DNA of 64,000 bases from Linyphia triangularis (Eukaryota > Arthropoda > Arachnida > Araneae > Linyphiidae), in assembly GCA_963978545.1 (NCBI GenBank), contig OZ021733.1, forward strand, positions 34,391,424 through 34,455,423. The letters are read 5' to 3'. The notes beneath the pieces were generated by a model. That model made no database searches. It had not been told where the DNA came from and saw only the letters and a list, made by a program, of their open reading frames with translations. A program made the translations under genes and the position numbers. How positions within the stretch are numbered: the first letter of the stretch is position 1; every line of letters starts with the position of its first letter. Below are positions 1 through 12,724 of this stretch, one piece after another.

Positions 1-1260
1 CTTGATGAGACCTTTTATTTGACATATCGTGCGCGTATGAAAAATTTATTGTTTTGTCTGGGAATGCTGATCTTAGACAGACGAACATTGCCTTTGTACA
101 GTACGCAAAAAATAAAAACGAACGGTGGTTATATCTTCGGTTCTAAAAGACTTATAATATTTCAGTTTGCACCAAAGTAATTTGTTAACGATTATTTCTA
201 TGACTGGTAGAAATAATTTTTCTAAAGTGGTTGTTTACTAAGAAAATTGAACTTAAACTTAAAATTTCAATACGAACTCCTATTTTTTACACTGTACATT
301 GATTTAGAATGTATCGTTTACCCTATATATAAAAATTCACTCCATTAGATTGGAAAACACTTCAGTAATGAACTAAAGGTAAATCTTAATAATGAGAAGT
401 CGGGTTTATGGTCGGGGGGAAAAGCCAACACTCATGTGTATCAGGAATTTACAGGTATTAATCTAAAATTACTTGGAAACTAATTTTATTTATTGGGTCA
501 TGTTTAACAAGACTCTAATACAAAATTAGTAAAATACCTCAATCAGAAATGAATTTTAATCTAACATAATTTATTAACAAAGTTGCAGAAGTGTTAACTT
601 TATCCGCAGTCTACTAAAGTTTGGAAATAAGAAAAATTACATAACTATATTAGTATTGTTTCAAATTTGACAAATATAATGGTTTTATATGCAATTAATA
701 AAATTCTTGATATTAATTAAGTAACGCTAAATTTTTATACGTTTCACAAACCTAAGAAGAAAAGAAATAAAAAAAAGTTTTATTAAATTAATAAAACTTA
801 CTTTTTATAATGTTCTGCATATTTTTTAACATAATGGAACATTACACACTAAAACAAAATTGTTATATCACTATATTATCTGGAAATGATTAAACGTTTT
901 GAATAAATTTAATCCCGTTGTTATGGATATACTAAATAATTGCCTAGAGTGTGTTTTTGAGAGTTTGGAAAATTTCCAAAAGTTTCCAGGTGACTCATTA
1001 GGCAAAATTTTATTGCAATCTTATTGTGGTTTCGAACACAATTTGGTCGTGTCGTTATTTTTTATGGCGCAGAAAGATATAAATAAAGGCTATCCTGCGC
1101 CAAAATTTCATATCACCTTAACTATTATATTAGTTCCAATTTCAAGAGAGAAGCGAATTAAGAAAACTTGTTTGCTCTTCAAGTATTGATTAGAAGAAGC
1201 CTCGAATGAATGACTCCTAATTAGAATACACAATTCCAGTTGTGTCAACTTATTTTTAAA
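1..1260. other. AT-rich intergenic sequence, no supported gene
   Basis: This is low-complexity AT-rich sequence. The longest open stretch (about 899-1189, +) opens with TTG; its first ATG is at about 923, giving 88 codons. I recognise no family in it, it has no convincing start context, and similar lengths occur by chance at this base composition. I see no repeat with clear boundaries. Confidence 0.6.
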
Positions 1261-1261
1261 A

Positions 1262-1378
1262 GCAGATATTGCGTAGTGCCAACACTGTGGCTTCTGGGAA
1301 TTGAACCAGAGTTGTCTTACATGCTAAATGCCAGTATTAACTGGGATCCAAGATGTTTGGCTAGATCACTGAATAGAG
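1262..1378 (-). repeat. possible tRNA-derived SINE head, degenerate
   Basis: Read on the minus strand, the segment contains GGTTCAATTCC, an exact match to the RNA polymerase III internal B-box (GGTTCRANNCC). About 20 nt upstream is an anticodon-arm-like TGTAAGA. The rest does not fold into a credible tRNA cloverleaf and no SINE body follows. I read it as a decayed tRNA-related SINE fragment; a chance B-box is possible. Confidence 0.3.
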
Positions 1379-3600
1379 CTTAGAAAGGAATCAATTTGAT
1401 GCACTCCTCATAAAACTTTGCAAAATATATAACACATTTCAGTTGCAAAATATATAACACATTTCAATATTCGTTGGTAGGAATCTGAATCTTCTAGTGA
1501 AAAATATATAAATTTACTATCTATGATTCCATCAGTTTGAAAACACAAAATAAGTACTTAAAATGTTTACATTGTAACTTTTTTTTTACTTCAATTAACT
1601 TTTAATTAATTTCAAATGTAATCTAGTTAAGGGTCGAAAAAAGCAGGGGTTTTTTTTTAACTTTTTTGTTGAAATATTGAAAACCAAATGTCAAATTGGA
1701 AAGAAAAAAGTTCTAGGGAGTTTTCGACCATACTGAAATCAATCGAATGAAATCCATGGTGAATCTAATGAAAGCAAAAAAAAACTTGTTTCTATTAAAA
1801 TATTTTGAAAAATTGTTTTATTAATGAATTATTAATTATAAAAAAAAATATTTAATGTAAAAGTTATTTGCATTTTACGTATGGCCTTTAACAAACTGTA
1901 GTTTAAAATAAAAATTGCTAAAATATTTTTAAATGTATTGCTAAAATACTATTTTTTTTTTTTTTTTTACATTAATTTCTCATTCTCTTGTCATCAGTTA
2001 AATTATTAACCGCTCCTTGAAAAATTATAAAATTTGGTATTTCGCCTTTTCCAGATGTTGAATCTAAATGTAAGTATCCTGGAATCACCATAACAATAAA
2101 ATTTTACTTTTAAAATGTTATACCGGCTAGTAGTAGTATACTTGAATTATTGAGCTAGTTTGTGAAGTATGTCAAAGAGAAGTACTTTCTAGTTGTAAAT
2201 AAAAAAACTGCCCACCTGTCCCTCTTGTCCTGATATAAATTATGATTAGTTCGCAATTTCTTTGTTGCAAACTTAATCCTTACACAGTACACTCACTTGA
2301 ACATAATTTAATATTAATTGATCCTTACATACTCTAAAATAAAACACCATAAAATGTAATAAAAAATGTAAAATAAAAAAAAGGATGATGAAAAAGTAGT
2401 GATTTTGGTAAAAGAATGGAAAATTAGTTTAATTTATTATGCAACAAGTGGAGATTCTTTTAGAATTTTCTGAAAGTTAATTGAATTAAGTATTTCCTTT
2501 TAGAAAAAAAGTAGCAAGTATTTTTTTATGATAATGAAGGACATGCATTGAATTATTAGCACTGAAGTGACAATGCAATTATAGCCTATATTTCATTAAT
2601 CGTATTTAAGTTGTTAATATTTTTAAGAAAGAAAAATTTCTGCTTTTAAAGTAGCGATATTTAATAAATTCAAATATTAGACTGGTGTTAAAAAATGTAA
2701 TATATATTTTTTAATAAATAATCAGTACTTTTTTTTAATTTGTTGATATTTAAAATCCTTTATGTTTAATATACTTCGTTAACTAACACGTATTAAAATT
2801 AATTATTTTTCTTGAATTTCTTGATTTATTTACTAATAGATTCATATAAACCAAATAAAGCATATTATAATAGAAAAAGTTAGTATTAAAAATTTCAATT
2901 AACATTTTGAAGTAAAATGAACTAGTGTAATTGTGTACATCATTGTTAAAATTGCGAAGAATTTATTGGGAATACAATCAACCCCGGTTCTACAATTTCC
3001 GTTCCATTTTCTCTATTTGGAGAAAAGACTGTGTATTCTGAAATACGTTAGTAAAACTATATTACCGTGTTGAATCCAAGTTCGATAAAAAAAAAATAAC
3101 CTCGATTCTAAAAAGTACAAACACAATCAGTGAAAGAAACTTTCTTTGGAAAAACTTTTCTAGAAAAGGAAGTACAGAGTAACTACTTTATAGTATAAAA
3201 CAAATATATACGGTTCCGCAAGAAATCTTTTATGGAAGTAATAAGAAATCCATTACAACTAAATGAAAAAATTTCTGAAAATCTTTTGAAATTACATAAA
3301 ACTATGAAAAATAAACAATGCACTTGGATTGATTGTCCAATTTAATTTATCAAAACTTATTGAAAATTCCATTACAAAAGTGTTTAAACATAATATTTAA
3401 AAATCTATAAAATGTACTTCTATAAATATTTCCAGAAGATAATACTACTTCTTGTTATAAGTTTTAAGGTTGTTTGTAAAAGATTTCTCTTACAAAGATA
3501 TACATGATGGCTAATTTCATCGAAACACCGCAACAATATGTGAACTACTCACAGGAAGTACTAGTAAAAGTTTAGTAACAAAACTCTTCAACTCTAGTTA
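1379..3600. other. AT-rich sequence, no gene seen
   Basis: This stretch is dominated by A/T runs. Around 1629-1732 a GGTCGAAAA motif and its inverse TTTTCGACC bracket about 100 bp, which may be a small foldback remnant. No coding frame, RNA gene or complete element is recognisable. Confidence 0.5.
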
Positions 3601-3639
3601 GTCATTATACCATAAATCACTTCAATTTTTAACACGCTT

Positions 3640-4110
3640 TTATTAGCTTCGTATGTATCTATGTATGTAACGGAATCTTTGAACTAGATTTTCGACCACT
3701 TCAAAAAGTTGGATTAATTTGAAATTTTGTACAGTTATCAAGCCTAATAATATAATGATGACAATACAATAATTCAATAAGTTTGTCGCTTTATCCTTAC
3801 CAGGATCTTCAGGATTAGTGATTTTTCGTATTCAGAGACACGATAGTGTTTTGTGCCAAGCACTACGGCGTGTATTAAGGCATACACATGATTTAAATTT
3901 GAGACAAGCATGTGACTATTGGCAGGAACAACTGGAGAGTTTTGTACACTTAACTAAAAAAATTAACTAAAAAAAATAAAAAAATCATAGTTTATTAAAA
4001 AATAATTAATAGTTTAAAAAACTAAAAAACTCGCTTTATTAGAAAACCAAAGTAAAAAGTAGAAAAACTAGTGGTGTGGAACATCGCACAACTTTCAATT
4101 ACACTATAAT
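3640..4110. repeat. dispersed repeat segment flanking the foldback element
   Basis: The segment ends with a motif (about 3990-4066) that pairs a TAATAGTTTAAAAAACTAAA start with an AAAACTCGCTTTATTAGAAAA core and an AAAAGTAGAAAA tail. The same motif recurs directly at about 4765-4830 and 4838-4920, and inverted at about 5135-5215. It therefore belongs to the same repeat complex as the foldback element that follows. I cannot place its outer boundary. Confidence 0.45.
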
Positions 4111-4157
4111 ACTGACGTGTATTTGTGTCATTTACCGTTTGTATATTTTCATCCTTC

Positions 4158-4839
4158 ACTTATAATAAATGGCCAGTTTGGCGATATTTTTTGCGGTAAT
4201 TCTTGTATGGGTCTTTAAAAAAAAATTGCCAAAATCATGAATTTGGCGATATACTTTTCAATAATCCTTAAATTATCCTTGATTATAAGCGAAACTGAGA
4301 GGAGAAGAAAAAACGATCGTTGAGGAGGTATGCTCAAGGAAAGAAAACTCTGTTTTGAAGGCATTCATTTTTCAACTTTTTACGCCATTAAAACATTTTT
4401 ACGGGAATTTCGGAGGTGGAGATGTTTAGAACAACTTAAGAGGCATTATTACAAAGATTTGTATCAAAATCATTAGAGCCGTTTTTTAGCAATCATTGAA
4501 AAAATAATTTTTTCAATGGCAGCTAACTTATGCTCATGCGCGATTTTGACGAAAACCTTAATGGTAGGTCCCATGGCCGCCACTAACCCTCATATCAAAT
4601 TTAAACATCGTAGGTCAATTTATTCGGGAGTTATGTTGACCACAGACACATACACACACAGCCAGAAATTTTTTCGATCGATTTTTTTTTTTTTTTTTTT
4701 TTTTTTACCGAATGCTATGCTTTCATTACCCTATGTATATATACATATGGGTAACTGAAAATAAAAATAATAGTTTACAAAGCTAAAAAACACGCTTTAA
4801 AACAAAATCAAACTACTAAAAAGTAGAAAATAAATAATA

Positions 4840-4884
<45 letters not shown>

Positions 4885-5770
4885 ACGCTTTAATAGAAAA
4901 CTAAACTAAAAAGTAAAAAATAATTTTAAATAAGTTTGAAATATGAATAGAGTGATTAACAAGAAATATTTATTTTATCGTAAAAAAGCGTAGGGTGCTT
5001 GATGTCAATTGTTGTAAATATTTAATGATAGATATTGTTAAAAATAGAGCCATTTAGAAAATATCTTTAAAAGCCCCCCCCCCCCCCACGCTTTTTACGA
5101 TAAAATAAATATTTCTTGTTAATCACTCTATTCTTATTTCAAACTATTTTCTACTTTTTAGTTTAGTTTTCTATTAAAGCGTGTTTTTTAGTTTTTTAAA
5201 CTATTATTTATTACTTTCAATTACCCTACATATAATATATTAAAATGAAAGTATTGCATTCGATCAAAACAAAATTTCGTAATTTTTTCCCTTTCTACTC
5301 GTTTTGGAACGTCCTGAGTTCAAAAAAGTGGTATAGAAAAAAAATGTGTGCATTTAGGTCTGGTCTGTCTCTGGATAGCTGAACTCATAAACGAATTGCC
5401 CTACGATATTCAACTTTTGTATAATGGTGTCCATGAGACCTGTTATTAAGTTTTTAGTCAAAATTGCGCATAATGTATTTACGATTGAAAAAATTATGTT
5501 TTTCAGCAATTGCCAAAAAATGACGAACAATTTTGGACAAAATCACTGTGGTAATACCTTTTCATAAGTTCTAACCATTCCCACTACCGAAATTTCCGTA
5601 GAAATTCAATAAAGGCAAAAACAGTAGAAAAACGAATGTGAGTTTTCTTTTCTTGAGAATTGCCAATTAACGACTGTTTCTCTTCTGTTTCACTTACCCA
5701 AATGAACTGCCGAAAAAATATATCGCCAATTTCGTTATTTCAGAAGGTTTTTTTTTGTTCGGCCAATGTA
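4158..5770. mobile_element. ~1.6 kb foldback (long inverted repeat) element
   Basis: The two halves are inverted copies of each other. The inner arms, about 4884-4990 and 5089-5200, are nearly identical in reverse complement and flank a ~98-bp loop that carries a run of 14 C (5074-5087). Further out the arms are more diverged but still align: CGAATGC..TTTCATT near 4710 pairs with AATGAAAG..GCATTCG near 5245, and TTGGCGATAT near 4178 and 4245 pairs with ATATCGCCAA near 5720. The left arm has gained a 41-bp A tract (4843-4883). There is no transposase, so this is a non-autonomous foldback or MITE-like DNA element. I could not define a target-site duplication. Confidence 0.7.
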
Positions 5771-6616
5771 ATTATTATCTCCAAAAGTATCTCCAATGGG
5801 CATTTTTTAATCAATGTAAATATGAAAATGATAAATTACACCAATTCATATCAAATTTAAATGCAGTAACCAGTATTATAATGTAATAGAAAGTTGAGTG
5901 ATGTTCCCATCCCTAGTTTTAATGAACATTCCATCAGCTCAAAACCTGTATTCCTGATATATAGCCAATTATCATATCTTTGCAACTATATAGTTCACGA
6001 ATATTATCATTAAAGTCAACTATTTGGTTGAAGTACCTGCCAAACCACTCGGAAAAGGATGCATCAGAATTAACTGCTCCAACATTAGTGTATGACAATA
6101 TATGCCAAAATGTCAATTTCAGAATCACTTAGAGATCTATCTTATGGTCGACATTTGCTTAAGTAGTCAATTTACTAAGACTCCAAACAGCATATTGAGA
6201 ATTCAGAAATCAATACTGAATTTACATTACTGATTGCGAATGTATTTAGTACAGATTATAGGCAAATCAAAATACTTTTTGTGATTATACTGTTGAATAA
6301 TTTTGATAAAGGTTTGTTTTACTTTTAAAAAGATTAAGTGAAATGTTTTAAATACTGAAAAGAGGTAAATACAATTACAAAACTTACATCTTGAATATTT
6401 GGATACTGAAGTTTATTGAATTGAGAAAAAAAGATTTATTTGAGTTTTGTTTGGTAAAAAAAAATTAGAATGAGAGGGGGGGGGGGGATTTCTAACTTCA
6501 GAATGCTTTGTAGTAACTTCAACTTCTGTTCTCTAGAAAACGTTATACATACTCAAAATATTTAACAACTCAGACGACTGTTGTACTATTTTCAAAATTA
6601 GCCATAGAAAATGCGA

Positions 6617-6652
<36 letters not shown>

Positions 6653-7386
6653 ATTTCAAATAAACTTTAATACAACAAGTGCGATTCTGAAATTAAGGGG
6701 AAATTTCAATCCCATTGATTTTACTGGCTTAATATTTATTTCTTTAAGTAAGAAAATTGGTATTAAGTAGGAAAAAGTTTACATATAAAGTTTTCAGTCC
6801 TTATTTTATATATTTATTAATTATATTTATTTAAAAAAATCAAAAGTATTTGAAATGTAATCTCCATGGAATATCCCACTCCTGTTTTTGTAGTGTTAAC
6901 TGAAGAAATAAACCTGATTAATAATATATTTGTGGAATAATCTGGGTTAAACATTTATTTATTATATAAATAATTTACTAATCACAAAGAAATATAAGTA
7001 TAAATTTATTTTACCACTTTATTTTAAGCACATAAGGTGTCCCTGGGGGCTGAGGTAACCTCCATGGATTATCTTTAACTTGATTAAAATTCTACTAGAT
7101 AGCAGTACAGTCTTCTTTACCAGAGCTGAAGTGAAGCTCCAGTCAACCATTTTGTCAGGTGATGTTGTTGGATGTGCTTAGCTTTATATTGTTTGTGAAA
7201 AAACTGTCCAAACCTCAAAAATCTCGTGAGTTCTTTTTCTTCTTTTAATCTCCATGTTCAGTAATGTTATCCCTTGTAGTGTCAATCATACTTTTGCCAT
7301 TAACTTTTATCAAATTGCCAATTTTTACTCTAAATGCAAAGCCAGTGTATCCTCAGTCTTTTAGGTTAGTATTTAAGAATGGCAAT
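5771..7386. other. AT-rich sequence with (AT)n microsatellite
   Basis: It contains a G run (about 6476-6487) and a 31-bp (AT)n tract (about 6618-6648). No coding region, RNA gene or bounded mobile element is visible. Confidence 0.5.
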
Positions 7387-7588
7387 CTACTTATTTCTGC
7401 CCATCTGATGGCTGTGGGATTAGCGCTCTAGCCTTCATGCCAAAGGTGACGGGTTCGAATCCCGGGTTAGGCATGGATGTTCATTGTGGTTAGGAATCCA
7501 CATTAATCTGTAGGTCCCGGCCTGATTAGCCGTCATTGTGCATAAAAATAGGTCGTTGAGTGTAAAAACCAACCAACTACTTATTTCT
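7387..7588 (+). mobile_element. tRNA-derived SINE with 12-bp target-site duplication
   Basis: The SINE body is about 7399-7576. An A-box-like segment lies near 7410, and a B-box GGTTCGAATCC is followed by a conserved body that includes GGTCGTTGAG. The 3' end is a short AACCAACCAAC tail rather than poly(A). Both sides carry the identical 12-mer CTACTTATTTCT (7387-7398 and 7577-7588), the target-site duplication expected of LINE-mediated integration. Related copies are at 27.4, 28.9, 29.1 and 40.2 kb. The copy is about 178 bp and looks fairly recent because the duplication is perfect. Confidence 0.9.
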
Positions 7589-8740
7589 ACTTATTTATAA
7601 CCTCCATAGGTTGCTTTAACCACGGAGGTTAAAAGCAAAATTAGAAAGCTGTTTTTTTATAAAAGATAATTTTCCTTGATCTTTTTCTGAAGAGGTAAAT
7701 GTATTAGTTTTGTTAGTAAAATTCTAAGAGTAAAATTTTAATTTTATTATATATTTTTTATTTTTATGTTTTTTTACCTCCTCAAATTCCCTTTAATTTC
7801 ATAATCGCCCACATAAAATGTAGGCTTTGGACCAATATTTTTATTTATAATTTTTTTTAGGTCGTTGATTTTCTATAGCGTATAAAATTTAAAGATATTG
7901 TCAATGAGAGAATTCCAAAATCAAAACATTCAATTATGCATGTGTTGCATGCAACACATGCATAATTACTATTATTACTATTATGCAACACATGCTATAG
8001 TTATTGCTTTGTCTAAATTTGTAATGTGCTTAACTACTTTGGTTCAATTATAAAATCCCCAAAACATATATTTTACACTACAATTTCAAAATAGAGCACT
8101 CTTTTATTTTGAATAAATGAACAAAATCTTGAAGGTTATTTTACCCATAATGTAAAATAAAAATAACGATTAATTTAAAAAATTTAAAACAAGATTTGAA
8201 CACAAGTACTGTTAAGTCACCAACTCCTACAAATATGAGAAATGTGAACGTGCTAACAATGGCTATATCTTGTATTCTAATTAATGAAATAACTAAAGTC
8301 AAGTACCGTTGTAAATCATGGAAGATCTTTATTAATTGTATTTTTTTTTTATCATGAGGGGTCATCTACCTATTAAAACTAACCCGAACTTTAAAACATT
8401 CAATGGCAACCCCATAATATTATACCATATTTAGATTTAGAATACAAAAAACGTAAAAATACCAAATTTTATAGTTTTATAATGAGTGGTTAGTAATTAA
8501 AATGATATAAAAAAATAACAAATTAATGTTTAAAAGAAAATTTGATTTTTTTACCCATAAATTCTTAAATAGCTAATATATTTTATCAATTTTTCTTTCA
8601 AACTATAGTTTATAAAAGAACATAAATACATACAACTTTTGTATCAAACGCTTTTTTAATAATCAATTATTAATTAATAAAACAAGTTTTAAATTTTTGA
8701 CTTTTGGTTCTCAATATTTTAGAAAACTGTAAAAAATCTC
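7589..8740. other. AT-rich sequence with a perfect 36-bp palindrome
   Basis: It holds a perfect palindrome at 7932-7967 (listed separately), with a partial echo of the same ATGCAACACATGC core at about 7984. Otherwise it is AT-rich with no supportable gene. Confidence 0.5.
7932..7967. repeat. perfect 36-bp palindrome
   Basis: Each 18-nt arm, beginning AATTATGCATG, is the exact reverse complement of the other with no spacer, so a single strand could form an uninterrupted 18-bp cruciform arm. The inner core recurs as ATGCAACACATGC about 16 bp downstream. The function is unknown. It may be the junction of a small inverted duplication. Confidence 0.9.
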
Positions 8741-8745
8741 ACTTT

Positions 8746-9099
8746 AAGGGACCGTGTAATAGATTACGTCTTGAAGCACGCAAAACGTTTGCTTCTTCCT
8801 CACTTTAAAGAAATTTGCCCTCAAAATCGACCAAAACATTTTCTCTCATAAGTGACGTGTTTCTCAACATAATGAACTGAAATTTGATATTTAGGGTAAA
8901 CGAGGTATTCTAAATCGAATGAAAACATAAAAAATAAGGGTTCGTATTGAAATTTTTAAAGATAGAGTTAAATTTACTTAGTATACAGCTCCCTAAGAAA
9001 TTTTTTTTGTATCAGAAATATAGAAAATCGTAAACAAAACATTTTGGTGCAAATCGCAAGATTCTACGATAATTAGAACTGAAGATATAGCCATCGTAC

Positions 9100-9136
<37 letters not shown>

Positions 9137-9160
9137 GCACTGTATGAGTGCCCTATTCTA
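8746..9160. mobile_element. probable MITE-like repeat, boundaries uncertain
   Basis: The segment begins TTAAGGGACCGTG and ends in a ~32-bp T run followed by GCGCACTGTATGAGTGCCCTA. Its organisation (a TTAAGGG-type start, AT-rich middle and long T run before a GC-richer end) resembles the TTAA-flanked elements at 15.4 and 54.2 kb. The ends are only weakly complementary, so the call is tentative. Confidence 0.3.
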
Positions 9161-9429
9161 ACATTTTGCACAGTGGTAGTCATCATTTTAAAAGAAATAA
9201 TTTAGAAAAATTATATGCGAAACATCAATGCAATTTATGTAATAACAGTACAAGTATTCTCACACAAATTCGTAAGATTCCACTAGGATAAGTTGTCTCT
9301 TAAATTTTCTCAGTTTTTGTAAGTTGATTCAACTGACGCTTTAAATTCGTTCGTTAGATAACTTTTTATTACTTTGCATTTTTTGTGATTTTAAGGACTA
9401 GAAATTATTTCTAACTGCAACTTATTGCC

Positions 9430-10012
9430 TAAATCATGTTATGGAGTGATAATAAATATTTTGTGTGACATTATTGCAAAAGAACCAGTGGAAGATAACA
9501 ATGGCATAGTTGTTACATCAATGGTAAAAATATGCTTGTTCTTATGAGAGACTACGTTCACAAAACCAATTAGCTGAAAGAGACGTCTTAATTTTAAAAG
9601 ATGAACACAAACGTAGTTAAAAAAATAAATTTGCAGAGAAGAATTTTCAAGACAATAAATAAATTATTGTTAGTTAAAGTAGTACTTAAATATTGTTTTG
9701 GTTGAAAGTGATATTTGGATGTGATCTCAAAAGAAGCAGTTGGTTAAAAGTGGAAGAGTCTTTGTGTTAATGGTATAAGTATGTGTGTTTTCATGAAGTG
9801 CATTTACAAAAATAGATTAGCGTGCTGAGAATCATAATTTCAAAAGATTAGATTAGAGTGATGAGACATCTTAATTTTAAAAGATGGATAAAAATGCAGG
9901 TAAAGAACGTAAGTTTGCACAAAAGAACTTTCAAGCAATATATACAATAAATAAATTGCTGTTAGTTGAAATAACACTTAAATATTGTTTTGGTTGCAAT
10001 AAATATTATCCA
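9430..10012 (+). repeat. two-copy tandem duplication, period ~292 bp
   Basis: Two diverged direct copies abut. The phrase GTTAGTTRAA..CTTAAATATTGTTTTGGTTG occurs at 9669 and again at 9961, an offset of 292. Several other landmarks match in order, such as AATTTTAAAAGATG and the ATTTGCASARRAGAA region. There is no coding signal. It is an old segmental tandem duplication. Confidence 0.75.
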
Positions 10013-10100
10013 TAAACACAAAAATTGCATCCGTATTTGAAGAGATGAATTTCTGAGTGAAAACATGGATTAGAAATCAGTTTCTTGCAAATGGTATAAA

Positions 10101-10102
<2 letters not shown>

Positions 10103-10175
<73 letters not shown>
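10103..10175. repeat. (AT)n microsatellite, ~73 bp
   Basis: An uninterrupted AT dinucleotide run. The overlapping open frame rich in alternating Tyr-Ile is an artefact of it. Confidence 0.95.
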
Positions 10176-10178
<3 letters not shown>

Positions 10179-10607
10179 CTTGAAAATGGCAAAACCTATG
10201 CAAATTACAAGAGAATGAATAAATGAATAATGACTGATAAACATCTTTTAAAAGTACACAAATTAAAATATTAGGATCTCTGTTGGGGTCAGTTTTAAAT
10301 GGTATTTGAATTGTATAGACTAATACTAAGATCAATTTTTTATTCGTTATTGCAAGAAAAGTGAAGAAAAATATTTAGTTATTCAAAACATATCAAACCA
10401 AAAATGTATTACAAAATTAAGAATGATTTCTGAATTTATCTTTTGACTGCATAACGAAATACAAATCCCTTTATTAACATGCATTTATAAATTAAGTTGC
10501 CCATAGTAATTTTATTCCTCTTCTCTCCACTTTGTCTCCGAGTACAAAATTTGTCACAAAACTTTCAACAATTGATAGGATTGGCCGAATACTGTATCAA
10601 AGGCTTT

Positions 10608-10802
<195 letters not shown>

Positions 10803-10859
10803 GTAGTTGGCCCAGTATTAACATGGGAGACACACATTTGAACACTGATTATTTATGAA

Positions 10860-12720
10860 AAATGTGTTTAATATACCTATTACTTACACTGATTTAATTA
10901 AGTTTATTTTCAACTATCAAAAATTTCAAAAAACAATATTAAAAACATTTGCTATTCCTAATAACTTAAAATGCATTTATACAGTGTTACTAATAAGATA
11001 ATTAAAAAACTTGTCGTCCTTTAATAATTTAGATCAGAAAAAAAATCATAATTTGTTCAGGCGCAGATGTTTTCTATTTTCAGCCTTATGCTTTACTAAC
11101 TAAAACCATGGTGCTGCTCTTATATCTAAAATTCTACCGCATGATTTAGTCTGACATATTTTCTTACTGACAAACTTAAACGGTGGATTTTTTTTACCAG
11201 GATTATGTTAATGAAATAATTTTTTAAAAAAGAGAATTTATTCTCATTGTTGAGATTCCAATATGGGCATAATAAATATTTTACACCTTTTTTAAATTAC
11301 TCCAAAGTGATTAGCTCTTCATTTAAAAATAATACATTTGAAAATGTGTTTTATTCTGATTAACAATTTTAAGTTTTGTTTTTATTTAAGTAATAAAAGA
11401 TAAAAATTTCCAATTCCTCTTCAATGTTATCTGTATCGCCTTCAATTAATTGTATTAAAAGTGCATAGATATTTTATGAAAAGCATACGAATAAAAGAAT
11501 TAATTTAAAAACATTAACAGGTTTGGATAAAAATTATTTTATTAAATAATCTTATAGGTATAATTTTCTCACTAGTCCACATATTTTCAAATTACAGGAA
11601 ACACTTTCAAGCCCATCTAAAACTGTTCTACCATGGCAGCCATTAGATTTTACAACTTTTTCTTATGGGCCTTTTAATTGACCTGCCTTTCAATTAATTT
11701 TTTTTTTTCAACGTCTAGTTATTTTTTGGGAAATATCAATTCTTTAGTAGCGCATATTATATTCAAGATGAGTCATATTCAGCCAATTGATAATTTGCAT
11801 GAATTAATTTAATATGAAAAGAAATACTTTCAACTAAAGAAAAATTCTTGAAGCAATCAGTGAATATCAAAGAAAGTATTCTTTGAAAACATGTTTAAAA
11901 TAATCAATTTATTACTAAGGGTGGTACTTTTTTATTTAATTACTATCCCATTTTATATTTATAAAGAATACCACTAATTTTTAATAAGATGTATTCATTT
12001 CACTTTAAAAAAAGCACTTCAAAGAATCTGATACAAATAAAAATATAACTAATTAATTAATTTCATGCACTGATGGTAATGGCATAACTGAAATGAAGTT
12101 GGGTTGTTATGTTAAAATTAATAGAGTATTGATATTCACCTAATTATCTCACTTTTTGTTTAATATTACTTTAAATTAAGCTTTTGATGTTAAGCTATTT
12201 GTTTACTCGCCGCAACTTGATAGAAAGAAAGCATAACATAGTAGACGTTAAAATATAAAAATGCATGTATAGGAGCAGCACAAATTTACCAAGAATATTT
12301 TACAGTCTAAAAGAATAATTTCTCATTTAGTGTTTATTCTATAAATAAAAGTAAAAGGCAATTAATGTAAATTTCTTTTTTAACTCTCGTTCATACTGAA
12401 TAACATTCTTTTCAATTTTCAAATTACTTTTGTCTCACAGTGAAGAACAGTGCCTGCAACTTAATTCTCTAGTACACACTACAGAAAAAATGCAATTTTT
12501 TTTTTCTGAAGTAATATTGTTTGAGCTTAATTAAATTAAATCATATTTTGAAAATTAAAAACAGTTAAAAGTTTTTCTTCTGAAAATCCTCTTTTCTCCA
12601 GTGAATCTTGGTGCAGTGAAATATAATTCATGTGACAATTCTTAATCTTTCCACCCTACCTTGAACAAAATACAGTGACATTAATATCAGAGAAATCTAT
12701 TCATCTAGTTGTTTAAAAAT
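10860..12720. other. AT-rich sequence, no gene seen
   Basis: Unstructured AT-rich sequence. No repeat with clear ends, RNA gene or protein family was recognised. Confidence 0.5.
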
Positions 12721-12724
12721 GATC

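Noticed and set aside
899..1189. 96-codon plus-strand frame near the left edge
   Set aside because: It begins at TTG, its first ATG is internal, it matches no family I know, and its length is not remarkable in AT-rich DNA. It is mentioned in the intergenic entry only.
4516..4758. 80-codon plus-strand frame
   Set aside because: It lies inside the foldback element and crosses a long T run.
10006..10335. 109-codon minus-strand frame with a run of Tyr-Ile
   Set aside because: It runs through the (AT)n microsatellite and has no recognisable domain.
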